Below are positions 23,036-33,693 of a DNA stretch of 64,000 bases, piece by piece; position 1 is the stretch's first letter; each line of letters begins with the position of its first letter. Position numbers and translations under genes: made by a program. The notes beneath the pieces were generated by a model. It saw nothing but the letters and a program-made list of their open reading frames with translations, was not told where the DNA came from and ran no database searches. Source of the stretch: Portunus trituberculatus (Eukaryota > Arthropoda > Malacostraca > Decapoda > Portunidae). The stretch spans positions 8,191,814 through 8,255,813 of the forward strand of contig NC_059256.1 of the NCBI RefSeq assembly GCF_017591435.1. The letters run 5' to 3'.

Positions 23036-23668
23036 AAAAACTTGGTCTTTTCCTCCTCGGTTCTTTCTTCATTCCTCTCTCTCACCTCAGTTACAAGCTC
23101 TTTCATTTTCATCCGTTCGTCCTGTGACATATTTCTTCTTATGTAAATTGTTTTGGTTTCCTCAGAGTCCTTAAGTTTCCAAGCCCTCCTCAGCAAGTCC
23201 TCAGCTGCCACCTGAGACATTAATTTCAATCTCAAGGGTCTACTTTTGCCTTCCTCAAAAGCTCCTGGTCTAACACTTTCTTCTACCTCAGCATATAGGC
23301 ACTCTTCCTCTTCTGAGATCTTATTCAGTAAAGACTTAATCCTGTCATTTTCCTTATCTCTCCTATCTTGCCAGTTCCTGTTAGTTTCCTCCCTCAATCC
23401 TGTTATGATTACGCATTTTTTCTTTCATCCTGGCATCAATTAGGTTAAGGCATTCCTCCTTCCCCAGGTCCCCTTCAGATATTTTCTTCTCCATTTCGAG
23501 GAGTTTAGCCTTCATCTCGTCACACTGTTTCCTTAGTTGTTGGTTTTCTTTCTCCATTTCCACTTTTTCCCTCAATAGCTCTTTGTTCTCTCTCGTTAAC
23601 AAATAGATTTCTTTTTTGAAGGTATCGTTCTCCGCTATGACTCTATCCAGTTTTTTTCTATGGAACAA
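22981..23668 (-). pseudogene. LINE G coiled-coil and ORF1-like N-terminal region
   Basis: The first frame (23668-23381) is a long charged coiled coil with Leu/Lys/Glu heptads (LTRENKELLREKVEMEKENQ). The second (23397-22981) continues with AAEDLLRRAWKLKDSE and IYIRRNMSQDERMKMKELVTE, a motif found N-terminal to the endonuclease in many arthropod LINE proteins. It probably provides RNA binding and multimerisation, inferred from the family. A frameshift near 23390 separates the two. Confidence 0.7.
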
Positions 23669-23888
23669 ATGTTTAGAAACTTACTTTCAAATGCCTGAAT
23701 TCTTGCATCCATGTCGAATTTTTCAAGCCCTCTTGGAGTAGTCACGAACCCTTCAAAGTCCCGGGCTGGAGTGGTAGTTCTCGCCAGCTGTTCTTGGCCA
23801 AAACAAACACCGCCGACAATCTCCGCTCAGGGACCACTCTCCATATCCCGCTTGAAAATGGTCCACTTTTTGCACTTTGCGACAGTAG

Positions 23889-23898
23889 TGTGTGTGTA

Positions 23899-23958
<60 letters not shown>
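23889..23958. repeat. (TG)n microsatellite
   Basis: TG run on the 3' side of a LINE F fragment. It matches the TG run on the fragment's other side at 24197-24241. Confidence 0.95.
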
Positions 23959-23960
<2 letters not shown>

Positions 23961-23962
23961 TG

Positions 23963-24194
23963 TAATAACAATGATGTAATAATATGCAGTTTATTAGGAA
24001 TTGCAGTACATACATACTGAAAATATACATAGTGAGGAGATGGGGGGAAGCTTATGGCTAGTGTCTTAGCCAGGTGGTTTATGCCTCGTATCATGCTGGG
24101 TATCGCGCTGTTTTGATAGCGGTCAGTTCGATGGCCATTATGGGCATGACCACATTGTTATGACGTGTGGTGCGGACAGGACGAGCGGGGGCAG

Positions 24195-24197
<3 letters not shown>
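23963..24197 (-). mobile_element. LINE F-family 3' end flanked by (TG)n on both sides
   Basis: The minus-strand C-terminal codons read RTTRHNNVVMPIMAIELTAIKT. They align in spacing with the LINE F C-terminus RATRHQNRVTPLRAPRTDRYRL (R-x-TRH-x-N-x-V-x-P pattern). The 3' UTR shares CAGTTTATTA and ACTGAAAAT landmarks. The tail is a short AT/AAT tract. It is a diverged subfamily member, truncated at a different 5' point than LINE F at 17557, yet again bounded by TG repeats. Confidence 0.65.

Positions 24198-24241
<44 letters not shown>
24197..24241. repeat. (TG)n microsatellite
   Basis: TG run at the 5' truncation point of the LINE F-family fragment. Confidence 0.95.
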
Positions 24242-24242
<1 letters not shown>

Positions 24243-24360
24243 AGGGTGAGGGCCGTGGAATACGGTGGGGCGTGGCACCTTCCTCTTGGTGAGCGCCAGT
24301 GTGTGAGGTGAGCGATATAGTGAACACAGGTGACAGAGGTGTGCATTACCACACACATAG

Positions 24361-24770
24361 TTAGTTGGTTAGTTACTTTATTGACAAAATAGATTTGCAT
24401 ACAATATCATATGAAAACAAAAGATTACATTCCTTCATTTTGTCCAAAAGAAAATAACATTTCCTGATAAACTGTAGAGGTAACTTATGTAAATATCTCA
24501 ATCACATCAAATATAAAGGTACACAATTCTCTGACATACACATTTTCATTTAACAAATCACTAATATTTGCAAACTGTAGCATGGGATACCTGCCAGGAG
24601 GTGTTCACTTAGCGGGCACTCCACAAACACATGTCGTTCAGTCTGTATTTGAGTACCATCACATACACACACTCTATCTTAGCGAGGCGTACGACTTCAG
24701 CTCCCTGTCTCTATTCTCAGACTGTGTGACATCAACCTTAATCTTGAAAATGATTCGCTTTGATAAGTCA
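24361..24770 (-). mobile_element. LINE H 3' fragment (terminal zinc knuckle and 3' UTR)
   Basis: The minus strand encodes a C-terminal knuckle (C-x-C..TERHVFVECPLSEHLL) near 24600-24680, then an AT-rich 3' UTR and an AACT-type tail at 24361-24376. No RT is left. It abuts the ankyrin exon at 24780. Confidence 0.6.
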
Positions 24771-24779
24771 AGTATATAG

Positions 24780-25084
24780 ACCGGAGCTGGTCAATGGTGT
24801 GATGGAAGGAGATGAAGCCCTGGTGAGGTCTGCTTTCGCTATGGGTGCCCGCCCTGATGTCACTGTCCCTATTAATGGTGGGGTGTGGTGTTGTCTGGTG
24901 TGTGCCGCTGCCAACAAAGGCCACGACCACCTGTTGCCTCACCTATTTCAGGTAGGGCTCAACATAGAAGGTGGAGGTACCACTGACTGTAGACCGCCGA
25001 TGCTGGCTACGATGAAGGGCCACACCCAGACAGTGAAGGAGCTGCTCTCTCTCGGCGCGAATCCTCTGGCGACTGATAGGCAAG
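24780..25084 (+). CDS. Ankyrin-repeat protein exon (copy A, plus orientation, partial gene)
   Basis: One open frame reads PELVNGVMEGDEALVRSAF, ARPDVTVPINGG, LVCAAANKGHDHLLPHLF, GLNIEGGGTTDCRPPMLATM and KGHTQTVKELLSLGANPLATD. It has the PLxxAxxxGHxxxVxxLLxxGA pattern of ankyrin repeats, roughly three. A strong donor (CAAG|GTGAGG) ends it at 25084. A TATATAG acceptor just before 24780 is possible, but the LINE H fragment lies right against it, so the 5' edge is uncertain. Codons 45-100 match exon copy B on the minus strand (29752-29518). Copy A is the frame-intact version. No continuation exon was found downstream on the plus strand. Role: protein-protein interaction scaffold, from the fold only. 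Confidence 0.72.
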
Positions 25085-25395
25085 GTGAGGCTGTGCTGCT
25101 GGAGTTGTTGTTGGTGGTGGTGGTGGTGGTGCTGATGGTGACAGAGGTGTTGTTAGTGATGGTATTTGTGGCAGTGGTGGTGTGTGTGCTTTTGTTGTTG
25201 TGGGTGGTGCTGTATGAATTGTGGTAGTGTCAGATGTGGTGGTGGTGGTGGTGGTATTGGTGGTGGTGGTGGTGGTGGTGGTGGTGGTGGTCATGTTATT
25301 GATGGTGGTGGTGGTGGTCATGTATTGATGGTGGTTCAAGGTTGGGATGTTGGTTGTTACCGTTTTATTTTATTATTCGACTGCTATTACTACTA
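25085..25395 (+). repeat. Intron arm A of an inverted duplication (TGG-rich)
   Basis: After the donor, the intron is rich in TGG/TTG. It matches the reverse complement of 29050-29277, including ATGGTGACAGAGGTGTTGTTAG and CTGTATGAATTGTGGTAG. The similarity therefore extends from exon into intron and reflects duplicated genomic DNA, not a processed copy. Confidence 0.85.
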
Positions 25396-25474
25396 TAGTC
25401 TGACCAGCCTTAATTTACGGACGTGGGGGGGCGAGCGTTTCTGTACAGTGTTGCCACGTTTTCACTACTGTTCT

Positions 25475-25547
<73 letters not shown>

Positions 25548-25580
25548 TTTTTGATTCTTTAGTAAGTCATTTATAATTGA

Positions 25581-25645
<65 letters not shown>

Positions 25646-26352
25646 TGGCACGAGGTCAGTCACGTCGCTACCAGTAATGTGTCAAGGCCACCAGCTGGGT
25701 GTGGAAGAGTTGCCGCTCGCAAGTGAATAATGTTTTTTTTTTTTTTCACTTAGGTATTGGCATATACCTACTATTTTGTAAAAATAGAAACTACACATTA
25801 GCTTGGCTTACGAATTATGAATCCGATTATGCCTCACCCTTGAAATTACTGTAAAAGCCAGTAAATGTGAGCATTTTATCTTATAATTATAGCAACATCT
25901 GGTACTACAAGGTGAGGTTATTTAGCCTGGCCAGGCTGGGTTCATCAGTATTGCCGCCACTCACAAGACTTCTACTATCTTTTTTTTTTACTTTGGATAA
26001 TAGATTATTTCTTTTTTCCATGCTCATTATCTTATATCTGTAACGCTGATATTATTACACACCCTAAACATACGCTAAGTACCATTATAAGTTACTACAG
26101 TTGATATCAGCAACACTGTTGAATATGTATGCCATGTTTGTATGGTACTATATAGTTTTTTATGCATATGATGGTTACTGTTGATTCAGCCATCTATATA
26201 CACAAGTCAAAATTTTATACATCTGAATTGATGGTATTTGCGATGCCTTGTACACCAATAACTTCCATTTCACATCGCATTTTTGGGAAACGTGGCACAC
26301 TGTAGAGCTACCCTCGCCCCACCACAGCCGTAAATTAAGCCCGGTCAGACTA
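25396..26352. mobile_element. 957-bp non-autonomous element with terminal inverted repeats and TA target duplication
   Basis: The left end (25396 onward, TAGTCTGACC..CTTAATTTACGG) and the reverse complement of the right end (26352 backward) match over about 75 bp, out to the ACAGTGT..CCACGTTT block. Each end is flanked by TA (25394-25395 and 26353-26354), as for Tc1/mariner-class insertions. Internally it holds (CT)n, (TA)n and two copies of a CTGGGT..TTGCCGC..CACAAG-like segment (about 25690-25760 and 25935-26000). There is no transposase ORF, so it would have to be mobilised in trans. Confidence 0.75.
25478..25643. repeat. (CT)n and (TA)n tracts within the TIR element
   Basis: CT run at 25478-25545 and TA run at 25583-25643, separated by about 37 bp. 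Confidence 0.9.
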
Positions 26353-26355
26353 TAC

Positions 26356-26506
26356 TACTATTACTCCTGGGTACTACTGCTGCTACTACTACCACTATTA
26401 CTACTACTACTACTACTACTACTACTACAACTACTACTAGTACTGCTATTATTACTACTACTACCACTGCTACTACTAATGCTATTAATACTAATACTAC
26501 TATGAT

Positions 26507-26541
<35 letters not shown>

Positions 26542-26920
26542 TTAGTGCTACAGCTACTACTACTGCTACTTTTACTACTACTACTAACTACTATGACTAC
26601 TACTACAGCTACTACTATTACAGTTATTACTAATGCTTTTATTATCATTATTATTATTATTATTTTATTATTATTATTATTATTATTATCATTATCAACA
26701 TAACTTTTACTTTCATCATTACTATTATTATTACTGTTGTCATTGTTATTGTTATTATTATTTTTTCATTATTATTTTCATTATTTTTATTATTTTTATT
26801 TTTAATGTTATTCATTTTCATTATTATTATATTTATTTTATTATTATATATTTTTTTTATTATTATTATTATCATTATCATTATTATCATTATCATTAGT
26901 AGTAATAGTAGAAGAATTGA

Positions 26921-26967
<47 letters not shown>
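26356..26967. repeat. Imperfect (TAC)n, (TTA)n and (CT)n tracts
   Basis: TAC/CTA trinucleotides to about 26640, TTA/ATT trinucleotides to about 26925, then CT to 26967. The long Ser, Leu or Tyr ORFs across this block are repeat translations. Confidence 0.9.
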
Positions 26968-26972
<5 letters not shown>

Positions 26973-27302
26973 TCTGTTGTGGGGCTGTTGCCAGCGGGGC
27001 GGGGCGGGGCAGGTGGGGCGTGGGCGTGGTGAAGGCTGACCAGTGAGCAGTGAGGCATGGCAAGTGTTGGGAGGGCGGAGTCACCTTCCGTCACCCGGGC
27101 AATGGCAGAGCGCAGTGAGGGGAGGGGGCGGCATGCCACTAGTGAAGGGGACGCGCTATTGGTCCACTGCCCATCTGGGAGGTTGGGGTAGGTGGGAGGG
27201 TATGTCGGGGGAAGGGGACGTTTCCTGAGGGGATTATTAGGGAGAGGTGAGAGCGCCGGTGAGAGAGCCAGCCAGTCACACCACAACCACCTACCTACCT
27301 GA
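26968..27302 (-). other. GC-rich 3' flank of the ankyrin gene
   Basis: Non-repetitive and GC-rich, directly downstream (minus strand) of the ankyrin stop codon, so probably its 3' UTR and flank. No poly-A signal stands out. Confidence 0.4.
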
Positions 27303-27660
27303 ATTACTCACAACTGGCCACAGTCACGCCACCGCCGCCATTCTTGTCCAGCCAGGTCTCCACCTCATGGCGGCCATGCAACACGGCCAGGTCCAACGGG
27401 GTGGCACCGGCCTTGGTCTGCATGCGCGGCTCACCACCTCGCAGCACCAGCCATCGCATACGTGTCCCATCCAGGTAGCACAGTGCAGGGGCCAGCCAGT
27501 CCACGCCAGCTGCTCCAGTACTTGCACCTGTCCAAAGTAACTTGCGGCGTGCACTGGTGTGACTCCCTCCAGGTGTGCAGCAGTGGCGGGGATGACGGGC
27601 AGGACGGCTGCCACACACTCCTGCCGGCCCACACCGGCAGCAATGTGAAGGGCTGTCCAC

Positions 27661-27662
<2 letters not shown>
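27303..27662 (-). pseudogene. Ankyrin-repeat protein, terminal exon (one frameshift)
   Basis: On the minus strand a CAG acceptor inside the (CA)n tract precedes GWTALHIAAGVGRQECV, then GVTPVHAASYFGQVQVLEQLA: two ankyrin repeats with the TPLHxAA signature. A one-base shift near 27505 moves the frame to LAPALCYLDGTRMRWLVL and GATPLDLAVLHGRHEVETWLD. A TAA stop is at about 27303. It lies downstream of exon 1 (31650-31582) and exon copy B (29752-29518) on the same strand, so the three may be one gene. The frameshift could be a sequencing error or real decay. Confidence 0.7.

Positions 27663-27728
<66 letters not shown>
27663..27728. repeat. (TG)n microsatellite at the splice acceptor
   Basis: On the minus strand the (CA)n tract provides the pyrimidine-containing stretch and the CAG acceptor of the terminal ankyrin exon. 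Confidence 0.9.
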
Positions 27729-27731
<3 letters not shown>

Positions 27732-27974
27732 AATAGTTTAAATAAGTACTATATATTGTATTTTCATCATAATTGTAATATTTTTTGCACAGCTCTTATA
27801 TTGATTGGTATCATTGTTCATATCATCATTGTTATAATAATGATAAAAAAAATATAGTAACGATAACAATAATAATAGTAGAATAATAATTATTAAATAA
27901 TAATAATTATTATTATTATATTTTTTCTACCACAATTCAGGTAATCATTATAAATACTATTATCAGTAGTAGTG

Positions 27975-28006
<32 letters not shown>

Positions 28007-28070
28007 TTTATTACCTCTATCATTATTTCCATTTTTGTCATTATTGTTACTATTTTTATTATTATTATTA

Positions 28071-28129
<59 letters not shown>

Positions 28130-28130
28130 G
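27729..28130. repeat. AT-rich DNA with (GTA)n and (TTA)n tracts
   Basis: GTA run at about 27964-28005 and TTA run at about 28048-28130. No coding signal; intron of the minus-strand ankyrin gene if that model is right. Confidence 0.85.
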
Positions 28131-28560
28131 CCACCAACAGCAACAACGGGACGAAACAATAACGCGTCCCTCCGCGTCGCCACACCCGAGTGGACGAACG
28201 CACAACAGGAAATGCAGCCCCAACCGGCTACACTTTCCTCAGGACTACAAGTCCGTTGTCCTACACAGCCACGGTCTACCCAGTAGCAAGCCAGCTACTC
28301 AACAGGAGGGCACAACTCCCAGACCAATGACTAGTGAGTGACAAGAGAAGCCCAGCAACACGAATCTCCCTAACAATGTGCCAGACCGACGAGAGTGCGT
28401 GTCTATCTCCGCTGAAGGCTGCCTCTGTACTAACGTGAAGCTCGCAGGCACGCAAAATGGTGGAAACATTCCGCACAGCGGAACAGCAACAGCCCGCGCT
28501 TGGGCCAGAGACTATACATATAATATTATTAAATAAACGGGAAATAATGCGCTGGCCCTC

Positions 28561-28562
<2 letters not shown>
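28131..28562. other. Unique-looking intronic block, unassigned
   Basis: Balanced base composition between two microsatellite regions. An AATAAA is near 28532. No ORF with family resemblance on either strand. It could be an old LTR or other repeat, but no second copy is visible in this window. Confidence 0.4.

Positions 28563-28632
<70 letters not shown>
28563..28632. repeat. (TA)n microsatellite
   Basis: About 70 bp of TA dinucleotide. Confidence 0.95.
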
Positions 28633-28637
<5 letters not shown>

Positions 28638-28672
28638 AAAACAATACAAGTAGTGGTAATAGTAAATAAAAT

Positions 28673-29049
<377 letters not shown>

Positions 29050-29277
29050 TTGTTGTTCTTTTTGTTGTTGTAGTAGCAGTAGAATAATAAAAGAAAACAA
29101 TAACAACCAACATCACAACCTTGAACTACCACCACCACCAACACCACCACCTCTGACACTACCACAATTCATACAGCACTACCACCAACAACAAAAGCAC
29201 ACACACCACTACTGCCACAAATACCGTCACTAACAACACCTCTGTCACCATCAGCACCACCACCACCAGCACAGCAG
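29050..29277 (-). repeat. Intron arm B of the inverted duplication
   Basis: Reverse complement of the intron after exon copy A (25100-25390). It is interrupted on its exon side by the I-type LINE fragment at 29278-29515. Confidence 0.85.
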
Positions 29278-29515
29278 AAGCTGGCCTTCTCCCAAAGCTG
29301 TGAATTTTATTTATTTTACTATATGTATTTTTGTTTTATTTAATTTTATTGTAAATTGCATTTTAGATACTTCTGATTTCATAGTTTTTAATTGTTTTTA
29401 GTTTCGTAGTTTTTAATTGCTTTTAGTTAGTTTTTTTTTTTACGGTCTTTTTAAACATTTTGTAGCGGCGCCAGATGACCGTAGATGTTGCGGCGCCTTA
29501 CCCAAAATCCTCCTC
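29278..29515 (+). mobile_element. I-type LINE 3' end, copy 3 (inserted in the ankyrin intron)
   Basis: It starts within the last codons of the family (CTGGCCTTCTCCCAAAGCTGTG plus stop, as at 61885). It carries the T-rich 3' UTR and the terminal GGCGCC..TGACCGTAGATGTTG..GGCGCC block at 29463-29497. It sits about 2 bp from the splice donor of exon copy B, whereas intron copy A lacks it, so the insertion is younger than the inverted duplication. Confidence 0.85.
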
Positions 29516-29517
29516 AC

Positions 29518-29752
29518 CTTGCCTATCAAGTCGCCAGAGGGTTCGCGCCGAGAGAGAGCAGTGCCTTCACTGTCTGGGTGTGGCCCTTCACCGCAGCCAG
29601 CATCGACGGCCTACACTCAGTGGTACCTCCACCTGCTATGGTGAGCCCTGCCTGAAGTAGGTGAGGGAGATGGTGGTCACGTCCCTCGTTGGCAGCGGCA
29701 CACACCAGACAGGCACGGAAGGAATGTACTCTGCTCTTGTCATACTCATTCA
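29518..29752 (-). pseudogene. Ankyrin-repeat exon copy B (minus), frameshifted at its end
   Basis: A good acceptor (CTTTTTCCATACAG) ends at 29753. The exon reads ACLVCAAANEGRDHHLPHLL, GLTIAGGGTTECRPSMLAAV and KGHTQTVKALLSLGANPLAT, then one extra T gives ACTTGATAG and a stop, where copy A has ACTGATAGG and reads on. The donor CAAG|GTGAGG is kept. The first 10 or so codons differ from copy A. By position it would be exon 2 of the minus-strand gene. The single-base insertion could be error or true decay. Confidence 0.72.
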
Positions 29753-29759
29753 CTGTATG

Positions 29760-30128
29760 GAAAAAGATTTTAATGATGATAATAATATTAATTATAATAA
29801 TAGTAATGATAATAATAATATAAATAATAATAATAATAATATTAATAATAATGGTGAATATAATAAATCTATATCATGAATATGAAAAAATTATAATTTT
29901 CAATCTCTTGTTTATTTTTATTGTTATTATGATTTAATATTATTATTTTTATTATTATCATTATTATTATTATTATTATTATTATTAATATTATTATTAT
30001 TATTTTATTATTTTATCATTACTATTGTTTTATTATTATTAATATCACTTTTATTATTATTATTATTACTATTATTATCATTATTACTATTATTTTTAAT
30101 TATTAATATTGATTTAATAATAATTATT

Positions 30129-30172
<44 letters not shown>

Positions 30173-30530
30173 CATTAATTATTATCATTATTTTATTATT
30201 ATTTTTATTATTATTGTTTTATTATTATTATTATCATTATTATTTTTATTATTATTATTACCATTATTATTTTTTTCTATTAATTTCTTTATTTATTAAT
30301 ATTATTATGGTTATTAATAATAATAATATTAATTATTATTATTATTATCAATATTATTATTATTATTGTTGTTACCGTCATTATTATTTTTATTATTATC
30401 ATCTTTGTTATTAATAAATTTTGATGAAGAAAATAAAAAAATATTATCATTATAATCATTGAATAATTTCTATTCAGTAGCAATAAAGGGAACACCAATA
30501 ATAATGATAATAATGATATTATTACTAATG

Positions 30531-30582
<52 letters not shown>

Positions 30583-30620
30583 TAATAACAATAATGATAA
30601 TATTAATAAAAATAATAACT

Positions 30621-30654
<34 letters not shown>

Positions 30655-30750
30655 TTAATAAAAATAATAACTATAATAATAATAATTATTATAATAATAA
30701 TAATTATTATTATTATTATAATATTAATAGTAATCATGATAATAATAATA

Positions 30751-30789
<39 letters not shown>

Positions 30790-31019
30790 GTTGTTATAAT
30801 AATTAATAATAATAATAATAATAATAAATAATAATAATGACAATAATAATAATAATAATGACAATAATAATAAATATAATAACAATATTATTATGACAAT
30901 TAATAAGAATAATAATAAGAAGAAGAATAATGATAATAATAATAATAATGATAAGAAGAATAATGATAATAGTAAAAATAATGATAATAATAAGAATAAT
31001 GATAATAATAAAAATAATG

Positions 31020-31090
<71 letters not shown>

Positions 31091-31245
31091 GTTGTTTTGT
31101 TGTTGTTGTTATTATTAATTAATAATGAACAGAAGTTGAAGAAGAGATAGAAGAAGAAGAGGTGGAGGAGGAGGAGGAGGAGGAGGAGGAGGAGGAGGAG
31201 GAGGAAGAAGAAGAAGAAGAAGAAGAAGAAGAAGAAGAAGAAGAA

Positions 31246-31289
<44 letters not shown>

Positions 31290-31560
31290 TTAGAAAGAGG
31301 AGGAAGAGGAAGAGGAGGTGGAGGAGGTTGAGCTTGAGGTGGAAGTGAAGAAGAAGAAGAAGGTGAAGAAAAAGAAAAAGGAAAAGAAAGAGGAGGAGGA
31401 GGAGGAAAAAAGAAGAAAAAAGAAAGACGGTGAATAAGGTGAAGGTGAAGAAGATGAAGGTGAGCAACAACAGCAACAACAACAACATAAAACAACATAA
31501 AACAAAAAAAAATGATAAAGATGAGGAGTAGAAGGAGAAGGAGGAGGATGAGGAGGAAGA
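29760..31560. repeat. Long trinucleotide microsatellite region (ATT/AAT, GAA, GGA)
   Basis: About 1.8 kb, mostly AAT/ATT units with GAT, GTT and AAG variants, becoming GAA/GGA-rich from 31140 to 31560. It is the putative first intron of the minus-strand ankyrin gene. Poly-Asn, poly-Ile and poly-Phe ORFs here are artefacts. Confidence 0.9.
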
Positions 31561-31581
31561 AGAAGACCTCTCCTGCCTTAC

Positions 31582-31650
31582 CAGTGTAGCTGGTTCTTCC
31601 CTCATTGCCTGGAACCATTCCTGTGAGCCATCAGGTTGGCTGGACGCCAT
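31582..31650 (-). CDS. Candidate first coding exon of the ankyrin-repeat gene
   Basis: The minus strand starts with ATG at 31650 in a fair context (CACCCCATGG), reads 23 codons (MASSQPDGSQEWFQAMREEP then ATL), and meets a strong donor CTG|GTAAGG at 31581. The length is exactly 69 nt, so the intron is phase 0. It lies upstream of the ankyrin exons on the same strand. The link to them is inferred from orientation and composition; no transcript evidence. The phase match to exon copy B is not perfect, so an exon may be missing. Confidence 0.5.
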
Positions 31651-31769
31651 GGGGTGCGGGACCGGTTGGTGTGACGTCACCTGCCAGCAGACACGGACTC
31701 AGACACAGACCACACAAGTCACTCTCAGGTGTGCTGACTGGTGCAACACACCACTGCTTTCCATTACTG

Positions 31770-31901
31770 TTATTATTTTTTTTTTTTTTTATTATTATTA
31801 CCATTATTATTTTATTTTTTACTATATAATATATTATATAATTGTTGTTGTTGTTGTTGTTGTTGTTGATAATATTGCTGTTAATAATGATATTATTATA
31901 T

Positions 31902-31935
<34 letters not shown>

Positions 31936-31970
31936 GTTATCATAAATGTTGGCGGTGACAGCAGAGGTAG

Positions 31971-32005
<35 letters not shown>

Positions 32006-32160
32006 ACCATAACAAGTGTTGGTGGTGACAGCAGAGGTAGTTGTTGTTGTTGTTGTTGTTGTTGTTGTTACCATAACAAGTGTTGGTGGTGACAGCATAG
32101 GTGGTAGTTGTTGTTGTTAGTATAACAAGTGTTGGTGGTGACAGCAGAGGTGGTGTTAGT
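31770..32160. repeat. (ATT)n, (TTG)n and a TTG-containing minisatellite
   Basis: From 31947 a unit made of GTTGGTGGTGACAGCAGAGG plus a (TTG)n run plus TTACCATAACAAGT repeats about four times, with the TTG run shrinking from unit to unit. Confidence 0.85.
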
Positions 32161-33020
32161 CACGGTAATAATAACACTGTAACGGTGTCACATAGTAATC
32201 TATGTTGTACCTGTAATTAATTCTCTAATCATTATTCTATGTGTATGTATCCATGTATATATAAGTGTTGGCACCCCAGGATTGTACACAGGGTGGGGCG
32301 GACAGGATCACACCATCCTACCTACGTCACACGGTGTGGTGGAACTTGCCATAACCCATTTCGAGTGCCATCGATATATTCGGTTGCATCTACATTGTCA
32401 TATAAATAATTTGCATATTTGTCCTTTACGTAATACATCTTACATAACATGTATTACTCTGAGTCATAAGCGATATTCCTTTATCTAATTCATGTCATTA
32501 GAATACAAAGGAATAAAAAGGAAAGCCAAACAGCAACAGACCTGTTGGTCCTTTCGAGGCTGTTTGGTAAGAAGACTATACTAATCGATATATTCATGTA
32601 TAGTGGCTTTTAGCAAACCCAGCCATACATACCTGTGTCAGCACTTCTCTGAAAAACCAGCAGGCCTCCGATGCCGGCCGTGAACAAAGGCTTGTGTGAG
32701 GGCAAGGCGTGATCACGCCGGGGCACAGAATTGCCCCGATTCCCTCACATCCTTCTTCACCAAAGACTCTATATTTAATTGTAAATATAAGTTACGTTCA
32801 CCTTTAATATTCACCTCAAAACCACAGAAACACTCCAAAGTGACTTTCTCTACAACAAGAAGGGAAGACCCGGAGTAACTGATAACAACCTCGCATAGAA
32901 CAAACACAATACGTATGAAGATATTACATAATCGCTTCCACCCACTGCTGGTGCTGCTGCGCTGCCAGCTGCACGATGACCTTGTCCTTCATAATGGAAA
33001 CTCATTCACTACTACTATAC
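32161..33020. other. Non-coding stretch, no gene supported
   Basis: Short ORFs only. A CAACAGACCTGTTGGTCC-type palindromic segment at about 32535 resembles repeats seen elsewhere in decapods, from memory. A minus-strand piece at 32990-32930 reads MKDKVIVQLAAQQHQQWVEA before a stop; it could be an exon, but it has no splice context I trust. Confidence 0.4.
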
Positions 33021-33160
33021 TACTATTATACTACTACTACTACTACTACTGCTACTACTGCTACTACTACTACCACCACCTCCACCACCATCACTGTCCC
33101 ACAACATATTGTTGCCAAGCCCACGGTAACCTTGCTGAATAGAAACAAAAGTAGAAACGA

Positions 33161-33193
<33 letters not shown>
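33021..33193. repeat. (TAC)n tract and (CT)n tract at the gap edge
   Basis: Imperfect TAC/CTA units at 33021-33085 and CT run at 33165-33193 that runs into the gap. Confidence 0.9.
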
Positions 33194-33693
33194 NNNNNNN
33201 NNNNNNNNNNNNNNNNNNNNNNNNNNNNNNNNNNNNNNNNNNNNNNNNNNNNNNNNNNNNNNNNNNNNNNNNNNNNNNNNNNNNNNNNNNNNNNNNNNNN
33301 NNNNNNNNNNNNNNNNNNNNNNNNNNNNNNNNNNNNNNNNNNNNNNNNNNNNNNNNNNNNNNNNNNNNNNNNNNNNNNNNNNNNNNNNNNNNNNNNNNNN
33401 NNNNNNNNNNNNNNNNNNNNNNNNNNNNNNNNNNNNNNNNNNNNNNNNNNNNNNNNNNNNNNNNNNNNNNNNNNNNNNNNNNNNNNNNNNNNNNNNNNNN
33501 NNNNNNNNNNNNNNNNNNNNNNNNNNNNNNNNNNNNNNNNNNNNNNNNNNNNNNNNNNNNNNNNNNNNNNNNNNNNNNNNNNNNNNNNNNNNNNNNNNNN
33601 NNNNNNNNNNNNNNNNNNNNNNNNNNNNNNNNNNNNNNNNNNNNNNNNNNNNNNNNNNNNNNNNNNNNNNNNNNNNNNNNNNNNNNNNNNNNN
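33194..33693. other. Assembly gap (500 N)
   Basis: Exactly 500 N, a placeholder length. It replaces the RNase H, polypurine tract and 3' LTR expected for gypsy copy 2. The (CT)n at its left edge is a likely cause of the break. Confidence 0.99.

Larger units (their letters stand above)
19172..23700 (-). mobile_element. LINE G, non-LTR retrotransposon with coiled-coil N-terminus, split by an 880-bp insertion
   Basis: On the minus strand, from high to low coordinate, there are a coiled-coil/ORF1-like region (23668-22981), endonuclease (23035-21834), an unrelated insertion (about 20955-21833), RT (20953-19379) and a C-terminal tail (19380-19172). This is the most complete non-I LINE here. A second RT copy is at 46530-47487 and a 3' end at 1712-2028. 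Several frameshifts are present. Confidence 0.8.

Noticed and set aside
27247..27540. Plus-strand ORF of 97 codons
   Set aside because: Shadow of the minus-strand ankyrin terminal exon; no domain of its own.
30724..31680. Long minus-strand ORF of 318 codons rich in Leu, Phe, Ser, Ile and Asn
   Set aside because: Apart from the first 23 codons (called separately as a candidate exon), it is a translation of (GAA)n, (AAT)n and (ATT)n repeats.
32713..32907. Minus-strand 64-codon ORF as a small gene
   Set aside because: No motif, no splice context and no repeat of it elsewhere in the window; length is expected by chance.
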